DNA of 59,506 nucleotides from Cloacibacillus sp. Its GTDB lineage: Bacteria > Synergistota > Synergistia > Synergistales > Synergistaceae. Location of the stretch: NCBI RefSeq assembly GCF_020860125.1, contig NZ_JAJBUX010000068.1, positions 1-59,506 on the forward strand, in the 5' to 3' direction. The notes beneath the pieces were generated by a model that made no database searches, had not been told where the DNA came from, and was given only the letters and a program-made list of their open reading frames with translations. Positions 1 to 9,008 of this stretch are shown in pieces. Each line of letters opens with the position of its first letter. The first letter of the stretch is position 1. The position numbers and the translations under genes are program-made.

Positions 1-74
1 GGATAGTGCTCGCTTTGATCGTCACCTTCGTTCCCGCCGTAACTCTCTGGCTGCCGGCGATGATGGGATATTGA
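1..74 (+). CDS. TRAP transporter large permease subunit, C-terminal end only
   Basis: Only the last 23 codons are inside the window (first complete codon at position 3, stop TGA at 72-74). They encode a hydrophobic segment ending in LPAMMGY. This looks like the final membrane helix and terminus of DctM-type TRAP permeases, where the segment IVTFVPAVTLWLP is typical. The call leans on the next gene being a TRAP solute-binding protein. The rest of the gene lies left of the window. Confidence 0.6.
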   Translation, partial: IVLALIVTFVPAVTLWLPAMMGY

Positions 75-146
75 AGTTATTGTCTTTGCACACTCTATGT
101 TACAAAAAATATAGTGAAAAACAAAAACGCTAGGAGGGAAATTGTA

Positions 147-1205
147 ATGAAAAAAGGAAAAGGTCTATTCATTATCGCGCAGATGTTGGTTGTTATCCTG
201 TTGTTTGTCTCGTGTGCCGCGGCGGCTCCCGCGAAACCGGAATACGAATGGAAATACGGAGAGGCTTTGGGGCCCAAACATCCGCTGACGATCGGCGCCC
301 GGGCCTTCGCGGACAAGCTTGGCGAACTGACGAACGGACGTGTGAAACTGACGGTTTATGACAGCGGCTCGCTAGGTACGATCCAGGAACTGATCGAAGG
401 CGTCGACATCGGCTCCATTGAGTTCATAGATGTGTCTATGGCGCCACTCTCCACTTTCTCGTCAAAATTTTACGCCTTCAATCTGCCCTATCTATTCAAC
501 AATGTAGACGTCGCCTATGCTTTCGAGGATGGGCCGATGGGGCAGGAGCTTAAGGGGCCGGTCGGCAAAAGCGGCATAAGCGTCATTGGTTTCATGGAAA
601 ACGGGATGCGCTCTCTTACCAGCAATGTGCGCATAGTAGAGCCAAAGGATGTTGTCGGCCGAAAGATCAGGACAATGTCAAACAAGGTCCACATGACGGC
701 CTTCGAGAAGGCGGGCGCCTCCGCGGTGCCGATGGTCTTCAGTGAACTCTTTACGGCTCTTCAGCAGAATGTTATCGACGGACAGGAAAATCCGCTGCTG
801 AACATTCAGGATATGAGTTTCTACGAAGTTCAGAAGTATCTGACGCTGACGGAACATTTCTACGACATCACGGTTTTCTGTGTAAATACGAAACTTTACA
901 ACTCCGTGCCCGCGGACATCCGTGCCGCGATTGACGAGGCTGCCACCTACATGACGGAGGTCCACCGCCGGGAGTGCATAAAACAAAACGATAATGTCCT
1001 GGATTTCTTCAAACAGAAAAGCAAGATGGAAATCATACGTTTGACCCCGGAACAGAAAGCGGCCTGGAAAAAGGCGATGATGCCGACATACGACATCTAT
1101 AGAAAAGAGATCGGCGCCGAATACCTGGATAAAGTTATCGCCGAGGTCGCCCGTCTGCAGGCGCAATATGACGCCGGCAAGCTTGACACCTCCCGCTGGA
1201 GGTAA
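147..1205 (+). CDS. dctP: TRAP transporter solute-binding protein (DctP family)
   Basis: A 352-residue extracytoplasmic binding protein that would deliver an organic acid to the TRAP permease encoded just upstream. The N-terminus has a basic start (MKKGKG), a hydrophobic core and then VSC, so it may be a lipoprotein; AAAAP offers an alternative ordinary signal-peptidase site. The body carries DctP hallmarks: GPKHPLTIGARAFADKL near the N-terminus, a central GRKIRTM with the Arg that usually pairs with the substrate carboxylate, and ENPLLNI. I chose the ATG at 147 because AGGAGGG lies at 132-138; an in-frame ATG at 114 has no ribosome site. It is the import arm of the island that follows. The substrate is probably a carboxylate but is not identifiable from sequence alone. 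Confidence 0.9.
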   Translation: MKKGKGLFIIAQMLVVILLFVSCAAAAPAKPEYEWKYGEALGPKHPLTIGARAFADKLGELTNGRVKLTVYDSGSLGTIQELIEGVDIGSIEFIDVSMAPLSTFSSKFYAFNLPYLFNNVDVAYAFEDGPMGQELKGPVGKSGISVIGFMENGMRSLTSNVRIVEPKDVVGRKIRTMSNKVHMTAFEKAGASAVPMVFSELFTALQQNVIDGQENPLLNIQDMSFYEVQKYLTLTEHFYDITVFCVNTKLYNSVPADIRAAIDEAATYMTEVHRRECIKQNDNVLDFFKQKSKMEIIRLTPEQKAAWKKAMMPTYDIYRKEIGAEYLDKVIAEVARLQAQYDAGKLDTSRWR

Positions 1206-1293
1206 GGCGCGGACGCTGTTTGAAGGACGACACGCCTGACGGCGGCGGGCATATCAAAGCGGTTGTCCCGTGCTGAGAGGGCGGCTGATGCGG

Positions 1294-1321
1294 GATACTC
1301 TCTGATTCCGCGGAGAGTATC
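1294..1321 (+). terminator. Intercistronic hairpin between binding protein and GRE
   Basis: Perfect 9-bp inverted repeat (1294-1302 with 1313-1321, loop of 10) in the 155-base gap before the glycyl radical enzyme. No T-run follows, so it may protect the transporter mRNA or act as a partial terminator rather than a full stop. Confidence 0.3.
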
Positions 1322-1360
1322 TCCATCTTACAAAAACATGCTGGAAAGCGAGGTATAGAG

Positions 1361-3930
1361 ATGTCTCAGACTGTTACACAGAAAAAGACGGGCGGTGCGC
1401 TGGGGCTTGATATCCGTTCCGGAAAAGTGGCGAAAACAGGAAGTACAAAACGTATACAAGAATTGAACGGGCTCCTGCACGCTACCCGTCCGAGCATTGA
1501 TATACAGCGCGCCAGAGCGTTTACAAAGGTCTATCGGGAGACTGAGGGGGAGCCGGAGCTGCTTCGCCGGTATAAGGCCAGCGCGGAGATGTACCGGTCC
1601 TTCAAACCGGTCATTTATGACCATGAACGGCTGGCCGGCTGGGCGGCGGGCAAAATCAGGGGCGCCCAGATTTGCCTCGACACCCACGCGCATTGGATCG
1701 GCGACGATCTGGACGCGCTGGAGACCCGCATGTACGACCCGTTCGTAGTGCCTGACGAATATAAGAAAGAGCTGAAAGAGGTACATATTCCTTATTGGAA
1801 GGATAAAACCATAACGGCGCTGCTCATAAAACAGCTGCCCATCGACCCCGACCTCGTCATCGGCGGCGTTGTCGGGGAGGTGGATATCGCAAATTACCTC
1901 AATAACTGCGGCTCTCATTTCATCGCTGATTTTCCGACACTGATGGAAAAGGGTGTTCGATATTACTATGAGACCGCCCAGGAACAGCTGAACAAATTGG
2001 ATCTGAACGTCCCCGAATCCCTGGATAAACGTCTGTTCTACATAGGCATATCCGAAGTCTGCCTGGCGATAAAGCAATTTGCGGAAAATTACGTCGCCGC
2101 CGCGTCGGAGAAAGCGCGCAGAGAGACAGATCCGGTCCGCAAGCAGGAGCTGCTTGATATGGAAAAGGTTATGAGGCAGGTTCCCTGGAATCCCCCGCGT
2201 AACTTCTACGAGGCGATAGAAATGGCCTGGCTGGTCGTCATGTTCCAGTTTATGGAGGGGGCCGGTCCCTCCGCTACACACGGCCGCTTTGACCAGTATA
2301 TGTATCCTTTTTACCGGCAGGGAATCGCCGACGGGACGCTCACTCCCGAACTGGCCATGGAGTTTATCGAGGAGCTGTATATCAAATGCACGTCGAACCC
2401 GTGGTTTGTCTCGACGCCCAGATCGCATATCGTCGGCGGTTACTATCGTTACGCCCATGTGGATGTCGGCGGCCTTGACAAACACGGACATGACGCGACG
2501 AACGAACTATCCTACCTCTGTCTGCGGGCCATGCGCTATGTCAAAACGAACGCGCCGACCGTCAGCATCCTTCTGCACCAGAAAACGCCGGACTCCCTGC
2601 TTTATGAGGCCTGCGCTCTCGCCGCGGAGGGTATGGGGCATCCGTCGTTTTTTAACTGCGAGACCCTGTATGACATGCTGGAGGGCCGCGCCGCCGGACT
2701 GCACGGGAAAAGCCCCTACACCAGAAGGCAGATACTTGAATACGGCGGCCCGATCGGGTACGTCGAAGTCGGCCTTGCGGGACATCAGTTCGGCCACACG
2801 GAGGCGGGGAACGTCAACATCCCCGAGTGCTGTAACCTGGTTTTGTTCAACGGCGAGAAAAACGGCAAGCTTATAAGCATCCGCACGGGAGACCCCACGC
2901 AGCTCAAAACCTTTGAGGAATTTCTCGCGGCGGTCAAGGCGCAGATAGCGCACACGATCGATATCTGCCACATCGGCCTGACAGTCGGCGAGAAGATCAT
3001 CGCGGAACGCTTTGCCCTTCCGACCTTCACCATGTTCTGCCGTGACGCGGTTTTGCGGGGCAAAGACGTCACTCAGGGGGGGCTTACTGCAATATCGGCC
3101 CCTCAATACAGATAATGGGGCTGGGTACGCTGATCGATTCTCTGGCCGCGGTCAAGAAGGTCGTATATGAGGATAAAGAGGCGACGATCGCGGATATTCG
3201 GGCCGCGATAGAGGCAGATTTCGCGGGATACGAGGAATTGCGCGCCAAACTCAGGAAGGCCCCGAAGTACGGCAATAACGACGACTATGCCGACAGCATC
3301 GGGATTGACCTGTGGGAATTCTGCGCAGATGAGGTCCGCTCCCATAAAACATATCTGGGGCATTATGCGGACCCGGGAATCAAGACGGTACAGGCCAACG
3401 TCGGATACGGCGAGTCTACCCGCGCGACGCCGGACGGCCGCCTCGCCGGTTCTCCCTTTTCCGATACGATGTCCGCCTCTCAGCAGGCCGACATCCACGG
3501 CCCGGTGGCTGCCGCGATGAGCTATGGAAAGTTTGATTTTTCCCTCTTCACAAACGGTACGCTTCTGAACATGTGGGTGAACCGCGGCGAGCTGATCGAG
3601 GAAGATCTTGAACGGGACGAGAGGGCGGAGAGCGTTCCCCCCTTCGGTATGCCCGCCGTCAATACGCCGGAGGGGACCTATGTCGAACCCGTTTATAAAC
3701 CGGCTGGCATGAGAAACCTTGCGAACCTGGTCCGTACGATGCTCAACGACATGGGCATCTACCATGTGCAGTTCAATACGGTGAATAAGAAAACGCTGTT
3801 GGAGGCGCAGAAAAATCCGGAAAAATATCCGACGCTGATCGTGCGGGTGGCGGGATACAGCGCCTATTGGACCGACCTAGGAGTAAAGACGCAGAACGAT
3901 ATCATCAACCGTACCGAACATAATTTTTAA
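1361..3930 (+). pseudogene. Glycyl radical enzyme (PFL-like), interrupted by a one-base frameshift and lacking the canonical active-site Cys
   Basis: Frame one runs 1361-3115 and frame two picks up near 3083 and ends at 3930. The break lies in a run of seven G at 3076-3082. One more G would give VTQGGAYCNIGPSIQIMG and a continuous protein of about 856 residues, normal for the pyruvate formate-lyase family. The C-terminus carries the glycyl radical motif RVAGYSAYWTD, with the radical Gly at about residue 832 of the restored protein, and the usual NRTEH ending. The catalytic loop, normally GCVE, reads IGYVE: Tyr467 (codon 2759-2761) stands where the thiyl-radical Cys should be, while Glu469 is kept. 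A CC pair occurs at 490-491, about 23 residues further on. The start ATG is preceded by GAGG. A dedicated activase follows 75 bases later. Family members are dehydratases, decarboxylases, C-N or C-S lyases, or formate-lyases; I cannot assign the reaction. The frameshift may be a real mutation, a homopolymer sequencing error or, less likely, programmed slippage. Confidence 0.85.
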
Positions 3931-4005
3931 AGACCGGCCATTTTTGTCAAATGCCGGGCGTCTGAGAAGGGCCGTACATTATTATCCGGGAAGGGAGGAA
4001 ACCTC

Positions 4006-4977
4006 ATGGCAAACAACAGGGCGGAGAAAACGGCGATTATTTACGATATCGAGGGTTATCGCAACGAAGACGGCCCCGGAATGAGGACCATGGTTTTCTT
4101 TAAAGGCTGCCCGTTGAGATGTATGTGGTGCAGCAATCCCTTTGGCCTGAGTATGGAGCCGCAGCTTATTTTCAATCAGAATAAATGCGGCGGCTGCGGA
4201 AGGTGCCTTGACCTCTGTCCGGCTTCGGCGAACAGTCTTGAAGAGGGCGGGATACGGATGGATTTTGCGCGCTGTACCGGCTGCGGAAAATGTATCGCTC
4301 CCTGCGTAACGGACGCGAGGAGAATATCAGGAGAACAATATACGGTCTCGGAGTTGTTCAAAGAGGTTCAAAAACATGCGCTGTTCTTTCGCAGGAACAG
4401 CGGCGGAGTTTCGCTGTCGGGAGGGGAGGTGCTGCTGCAGAGTGAATTCGCCTCGGATTTTCTGCGGGTCTGCCGCGCGAATTATCTCCACACCACGATA
4501 GAGACGTCAGGATATGCGGAATGGGAAAAATTTGAAAGTGTGGCACGGTACTGCGACCTCGTTTTTTTTGATTTAAAGATCTTTGACGCCGGCGTCCATA
4601 AAAAATACACCGGCGTGGACAATAAAATAATACTTCAAAATATGGAGAAGCTATGTTCCCTTGCGAAGGCGAAGGGCAGCCCCAACGTTATTATTCGCCG
4701 GCTGATAATAGAGGGCGTTACGGCCGAGGAGGATATCATCCAGGCGGCGAAGTTTGTCAACGAACTGCCTGTCCATCCGGAAATCAACCTGCTCCCCTTT
4801 CACAATTTCGGCGCGGCAAAGTATGCCATGTGCGGGCGGGAGTATCAGATGGAAGAAAAGGCGCTGATGGGTGTCAATGACGCGCTGATGCGGCGCGCGC
4901 GGGAATTGACGGTACGGAATGCGCCGAATTGCCGCGTCAGCGTCGGCGGCGGAAATATCGAAGGCGCCGCCCTCTGA
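4006..4977 (+). CDS. Glycyl radical enzyme activating enzyme (radical SAM)
   Basis: A 323-residue activase expected to abstract hydrogen from the radical Gly of the upstream GRE. It has the radical SAM motif CPLRCMWC (Cys35, Cys39, Cys42) binding the SAM-coordinating [4Fe-4S] cluster. Next come two ferredoxin-like motifs, CGGCGRCLDLC (61-71) and CTGCGKCIAPC (90-100), the insertion typical of non-PFL activases such as those of glycerol dehydratase and arylacetate decarboxylases. The GGV(S)LSGGE motif and ETSGY follow. A ribosome site (GGGAGG) precedes the ATG. All cluster cysteines are intact, so the activase looks functional even though its partner gene is frameshifted. The ferredoxin domains argue that the partner is not a classical pyruvate formate-lyase. 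Confidence 0.95.
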   Translation: MANNRAEKTAIIYDIEGYRNEDGPGMRTMVFFKGCPLRCMWCSNPFGLSMEPQLIFNQNKCGGCGRCLDLCPASANSLEEGGIRMDFARCTGCGKCIAPCVTDARRISGEQYTVSELFKEVQKHALFFRRNSGGVSLSGGEVLLQSEFASDFLRVCRANYLHTTIETSGYAEWEKFESVARYCDLVFFDLKIFDAGVHKKYTGVDNKIILQNMEKLCSLAKAKGSPNVIIRRLIIEGVTAEEDIIQAAKFVNELPVHPEINLLPFHNFGAAKYAMCGREYQMEEKALMGVNDALMRRARELTVRNAPNCRVSVGGGNIEGAAL

Positions 4978-5219
4978 TAGGCGCGGCAAAACATTTTACA
5001 GGGAATTCAGTCTTTCCCTTTCCTTAACAGGCAGCGCCCCGAACAAAACATGCAGGCGGAAAAGGCGGCCGCCGCTGAATACGCACAAGGTTTAAAAAGT
5101 CCAAATAAAGGAAGTGACGGCCCGACGGCTCTTATGCCGAGCCGACGAAGAGGTAACTTTAAGGCGGCACACGAAGGTTATTGACTTATGGATGTCTATT
5201 CCAAGGAGGCGTGATAGAG

Positions 5220-6107
5220 ATGGTTTTAGGATATATAGGTTTTGGCGAAGCCGCGTTTGAGATGAGCACGGGGCTAAGGGGCGAAGGGCTCAAGGATATT
5301 GTCGCGTTTGACAATATGATAGAACATCCGGTCTTCGGCCCGCAAATTAAAAACCGCGCCGGGCTGTCGGCGGTCAAACTTCTTCCTTCGGCCTCGGAGG
5401 TCATCGCCGCGAGCGACCTGGTTATGGTAGCGGTCCCGGCGAGCGTCACGCTGCGCACCTGCGAGACGATCGCGGAATATTTCCGTCCTGAACAGCTTTA
5501 CGTCGACCTCACGGCGGCCTCCCCCGCTATCAAAAAGGCCGCGGCGCTGCTGGCCGGTAAATATGGCGCCGATTTTGTTGATGCCGCGATGATGGGGGTA
5601 TTGCCCAAATTCAAACACAAAGTTCCCATCCTGGCGTCGGGAGCGGGAGCCGCTCGTTTCTTTGAAACGATGTCTCCCTATGGGATGAAAATCGAGATCG
5701 TCGGCGACGAGCCGGGCGCGGCCTCGGGAATTAAACTGGTGCGCAGCTTATGTATGAAGGGTATGGCGGCCGTAGTGATGGAGACGCTGGAGGCGGCCGT
5801 CACACTAGGCATCGCGGACCGGGTAGTTCCGGGCATCTGCAAAACTTTAGAGGAATGCACCTTCGAGCAGACGCTGGACCGCCTCTCCGTCGGCACCGCG
5901 CTGCATGCAGCAAGGCGCACCGCGGAACTTTCCGGCTGCATGGAAATGCTCCGTGACGCGGGCATAGACAGCACAGTCGCGGAAGCCGCCTCTAAAAAAC
6001 ACGACCTGATCGCCAAACTTAATCTTAAAGAGCATTTCGCGGAAAAGCCGCCTCACGCTTGGCCGGAGGTAATTGAGGCCGTCGTAAATTCAAATAGCGG
6101 GAAATAA
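5220..6107 (+). CDS. NAD(P)-dependent dehydrogenase, 6-phosphogluconate/3-hydroxyisobutyrate dehydrogenase superfamily with DUF1932-type C-terminus
   Basis: A 295-residue oxidoreductase. It opens with LGYIGFGEAAFEM, the GxGxxA Rossmann fingerprint of the beta-hydroxyacid dehydrogenase superfamily. The middle carries VDLTAASP and VDAAMMG, matching the substrate-binding and catalytic strand of this group, and GIKLVRS, which provides the conserved catalytic Lys. The C-terminal half resembles DUF1932. I chose ATG 5220 because AAGGAGG lies at 5202-5208; an in-frame ATG at 5181 lacks one. In this operon it probably oxidises a 3-hydroxy acid or reduces a semialdehyde on the degradation route. In nicotinate fermentation an enzyme of this superfamily, 2-(hydroxymethyl)glutarate dehydrogenase, sits with PrpF- and LeuCD-like proteins as here; that parallel is inference. 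Confidence 0.8.
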   Translation: MVLGYIGFGEAAFEMSTGLRGEGLKDIVAFDNMIEHPVFGPQIKNRAGLSAVKLLPSASEVIAASDLVMVAVPASVTLRTCETIAEYFRPEQLYVDLTAASPAIKKAAALLAGKYGADFVDAAMMGVLPKFKHKVPILASGAGAARFFETMSPYGMKIEIVGDEPGAASGIKLVRSLCMKGMAAVVMETLEAAVTLGIADRVVPGICKTLEECTFEQTLDRLSVGTALHAARRTAELSGCMEMLRDAGIDSTVAEAASKKHDLIAKLNLKEHFAEKPPHAWPEVIEAVVNSNSGK

Positions 6108-6212
6108 CTGATCGGAGAGCCAGGCTCTTACAGGCAAAGCGGCTGAAGCCCTCACGGGATTATTGATACACGCCGCAATAGACAAATTGCATCAGGAAAG
6201 GGAGGCTGCGTT

Positions 6213-7382
6213 ATGAAGCCGAATACAAAAATACCGTGCGTTTTCATGCGGGGCGGAACGAGCAAGGCGCTGTTCTTTCATGAAAAAGACTTGCCGGAAG
6301 ACGAAAGCCTGCGCGACAAGATAATATTGAGCGCGCTGGGCAGCCCAGACGTCCGCCAAATTGACGGCATGGGCGGCGGGACGACGACGACAAGCAAAGT
6401 CGCCATAATAAAGAAAAGCTCCCGGGAAGGGGTGGACATAGACTACACTTTCCGTCAGGTGAGCCCCGAAAGCTCCATCGTAGGCAAGACGATGAACTGC
6501 GGGAATATATCTTCGGCCGTGGGCCCCTTTGCCATTGATGAAGGACTTGTGGAGGCGGTGGAGCCCGTTACAAGCGTCCGGGTCTTCAACACGAACACCA
6601 ATAAGCTTATGGTCCTGCACGTTCCCGTCGGGAACGGACGCGCTTTGACGGAGGGAAATTTTGAGATAGACGGCGTTCCGGGTACCGGCGCTAAGATACA
6701 GATAGAATTCAGCAATCCTCAGGGAGCGGTGTCGGGCAGGCTGCTGCCCACCGGCAGCCCGCTTGATACGATCGTCATCGACGGAAAGGCCTATGAATAC
6801 TCACTTTTGGACGTAGGCAACCCCACCGTATTTGTGCGCGCCGAGCAGTTCGGCCTCAGCGGGCTCGAGCTTCCGGCTGAATTTGAGGCGCTGCCCAACA
6901 GCGGCGAAATATGCAGGCTTCTTGAGATAATCCGCGGCACATGCGCCATTTCACTGGGCCTCGCGAGCGACCTTGAAGATGCGGCGGTCAACAGCCAAAC
7001 GCTGCCGAAAATCTCCCTCTGTACGACGTCGAAGGACTATACCGCGGGCGACGGCCGCCTCATCAAAAAAGAGAGCGTTGACTATGTAGGACGGATGTTC
7101 TCCCTGGGTATGAAAATGATTCAGGCGCACATGGCCTTACCGGGAATTTGCGCGCTGGTGGCGGCCAATCTTCCCGGCTCCGTGATCAACAGGCTGCTGC
7201 ACGAGGGTTCATGCGGCGGGACAAAATTCGAGAGCCTACGTATAGGCCACCCCTTTGGCATCATGGAGGTCGACGGACGTTTGGCGGAAAACGCCGAAGG
7301 CGGATACGACGTCACCTGCGGGATGATCGGCCGTACCGCCAGATGCCTGATGGAAGGTTTCGTATATGTACGGGAAGGGTAG
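6213..7382 (+). CDS. PrpF-family proline-racemase-fold isomerase (methylitaconate isomerase / methylaconitate isomerase-like)
   Basis: A 389-residue protein of the PrpF family, cofactor-free enzymes that shift a C=C bond in unsaturated di- and tricarboxylates. Known members act on trans-2-methylaconitate (PrpF), 3-methylitaconate (Mii) and 4-oxalomesaconate (GalD). Visible signatures are FMRGGTSKALFF at the N-terminus, DGMGGG, TTSKVAII, and MNCGNISSAVGPF, whose Cys lies where family members keep a conserved Cys. The length is normal and a good GGGAGG ribosome site precedes ATG 6213. The aldehyde dehydrogenase starts 11 bases after its stop, so the two are co-transcribed. With the downstream aconitase-like pair it points to an isomerise-then-hydrate sequence on an unsaturated carboxylate. 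Confidence 0.9.
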   Translation: MKPNTKIPCVFMRGGTSKALFFHEKDLPEDESLRDKIILSALGSPDVRQIDGMGGGTTTTSKVAIIKKSSREGVDIDYTFRQVSPESSIVGKTMNCGNISSAVGPFAIDEGLVEAVEPVTSVRVFNTNTNKLMVLHVPVGNGRALTEGNFEIDGVPGTGAKIQIEFSNPQGAVSGRLLPTGSPLDTIVIDGKAYEYSLLDVGNPTVFVRAEQFGLSGLELPAEFEALPNSGEICRLLEIIRGTCAISLGLASDLEDAAVNSQTLPKISLCTTSKDYTAGDGRLIKKESVDYVGRMFSLGMKMIQAHMALPGICALVAANLPGSVINRLLHEGSCGGTKFESLRIGHPFGIMEVDGRLAENAEGGYDVTCGMIGRTARCLMEGFVYVREG

Positions 7383-7393
7383 GTAATACAAAG

Positions 7394-8833
7394 ATGAGAG
7401 AATATAAACTTTATATCAACGGCGAGTGGATAGAGACAGAGACCGGTAAAATCGTCGACGATCTGAACCCGGCGGACGGTTCGTTGTTCGCGCGCGTTCA
7501 CACGGCGGGTAAAAAAGAGGTCGAAGCCGCGCTGGCGGCGGCGGATGGCGCGTTTGCGGGATGGTCCTCGCTCCTTGCGAGCCAGAGAGAGAAGATACTG
7601 CTGAAAGCCGCCGATAATATCGAGGCGCTGCGGGAAGAGGCGATCGAGATACTGATCGAAGAGGCGGGCTCCACCTTCATGAAGGCAAACGGAGAGGTCA
7701 CCGCCTCCGCGAACACACTCCGCGTCGCGGCGGGAGAATGCCGCCGGGCCGAAGGAGAGGTCCTTCAGCCGACCTCTAACGGGCAGCTTTCCCTCGCGGT
7801 GCGCGTACCGCTAGGCGTAGTCGCGGCGATCGCGCCGTTCAATTTCCCGATCAACATCACTATGAAAAAAATCGCTTATGCGCTGGCCATTGGAAATACC
7901 ATAGTCCTGAAACCCGCCTCTTACACCCCCGCGACGGGTTATCTCGTCGCCAAGGCCTTTGAGATGGCCGGACTGCCGGCCGGCGTGCTGAACGTCATTC
8001 CGGGGCCGGGCGGCATCGTCGGCGATATCCTGGTAGAGGACCCCCGCGTCAAATGCGTGACCTTTACCGGCTCCAGCCCCGTAGGACGCGGCATCGCGGC
8101 AAAGGCCGCCAAGAATCTGAAAAAATACGCGCTGGAGTTGGGTGGCAAGAACCCTCTGATCGTACTGAAAGATTTCGACGCGGCTAAGGCCGCCGAACTG
8201 GCCGCTTACGGATCCTTCTACAATCAGGGACAGACCTGCATAGCCACCTCGCGTATCATTGTGGAGGAGCCTCTGTACGATGCTGTTTGTGAACAAATGC
8301 TCAAACAGGCGAAAAACTTCAAGGTTGGCGACCCGCACGAGAAAGATACGCTCGTCGGTCCGCTGATCGATCCCTCCCAGTGTGATTTCATTGACGGGCA
8401 GATCAGAGACGCCCTCTCTAAAGGCGCCAAAGTCCTCTGCGGCGGCACGCACGAAGGCTCCTTCTTCCAGCCCACCATTCTCGCGGATGTGACGCCGGAG
8501 ATGGATATCTTCTATCAGGAAAGTTTCGGCCCTGTCGTCTCCATTTTCCGCGCGAAGGACCCGGCGCACGCCCTGGAGCTGGTGAACGATAACGAGTACG
8601 GCCTTTCGTCGAGCATACTGACCAACGATTTGAATCTTGCCATTCAGCTGAGCCTCAAGATGCAGGCCGGGATGGTCCACGTCAACGATTCGACGGTCGT
8701 CAGCACAAGCGGCACCGCTCCGTCGGGAGGCGTAAAGATGAGCGGCTTCGCCAAGGAGAGCGGAAAGTTTTCCGTGGACGTGTACTCGGAGCTTAAATGG
8801 GTGACGCTCCAATATGCGGATAAAAAAAGATAA
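7394..8833 (+). CDS. NAD(P)-dependent aldehyde dehydrogenase
   Basis: A 479-residue aldehyde dehydrogenase oxidising an aldehyde or semialdehyde to the acid. It has the full family layout: NPADG near the N-terminus, IAPFNFPI cofactor-pocket motif, FTGSSPVG of the Rossmann fold, LELGGKNP with the general base Glu248, GQTCIATSR with nucleophile Cys282, and ESFGPVVSI toward the C-terminus. The true start is the ATG at 7394; the frame is open upstream but overlaps the preceding gene. It resembles succinate-semialdehyde and benzaldehyde dehydrogenases, with no residue pattern I would use to fix the substrate. Placement between the isomerase and the hydratase genes suggests it acts in the same pathway. 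Confidence 0.93.
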   Translation: MREYKLYINGEWIETETGKIVDDLNPADGSLFARVHTAGKKEVEAALAAADGAFAGWSSLLASQREKILLKAADNIEALREEAIEILIEEAGSTFMKANGEVTASANTLRVAAGECRRAEGEVLQPTSNGQLSLAVRVPLGVVAAIAPFNFPINITMKKIAYALAIGNTIVLKPASYTPATGYLVAKAFEMAGLPAGVLNVIPGPGGIVGDILVEDPRVKCVTFTGSSPVGRGIAAKAAKNLKKYALELGGKNPLIVLKDFDAAKAAELAAYGSFYNQGQTCIATSRIIVEEPLYDAVCEQMLKQAKNFKVGDPHEKDTLVGPLIDPSQCDFIDGQIRDALSKGAKVLCGGTHEGSFFQPTILADVTPEMDIFYQESFGPVVSIFRAKDPAHALELVNDNEYGLSSSILTNDLNLAIQLSLKMQAGMVHVNDSTVVSTSGTAPSGGVKMSGFAKESGKFSVDVYSELKWVTLQYADKKR

Positions 8834-8843
8834 TATAAATACA

Positions 8844-8919
8844 GGTCCGTCGCGGAAGCCGCCCCGTGAGGGGAAATAAGCGGTATAAATCAGCTTTTGG
8901 CGGCGTCCGCGGCAGGACC
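8844..8919 (+). ncRNA. Candidate structured RNA between aldehyde dehydrogenase and LeuC genes
   Basis: In the 175-base gap an interrupted stem pairs GGTCC, CGCGG and CCGCC (8844-8863) with GGCGG, CCGCG and GGACC (8899-8919). Inside it are a CCCC-GTGA-GGGG hairpin (8862-8873, GNRA-type loop) and an AAGC/GCTT pairing (8878-8881 with 8893-8896), which would give a three-way junction. CCGCC and CCCC share two bases, so the junction could rearrange. I do not match it to a named riboswitch. It may be an attenuator, a processing site or chance pairing in GC-rich DNA. Confidence 0.35.
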
Positions 8920-9008
8920 GGCGAGGCGGTAAAATTTCTAATGCCGCGCATGATGCTTTTCTAAAAATAGAGCAGCCTTTACCCTACAATGTGTTTGGAG
9001 GTATCAGT

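Noticed and set aside
1328..2491. Long minus-strand open frame (387 codons) antisense to the GRE
   Set aside because: It mirrors codon structure of a well-supported plus-strand gene and its translation shows no family features.
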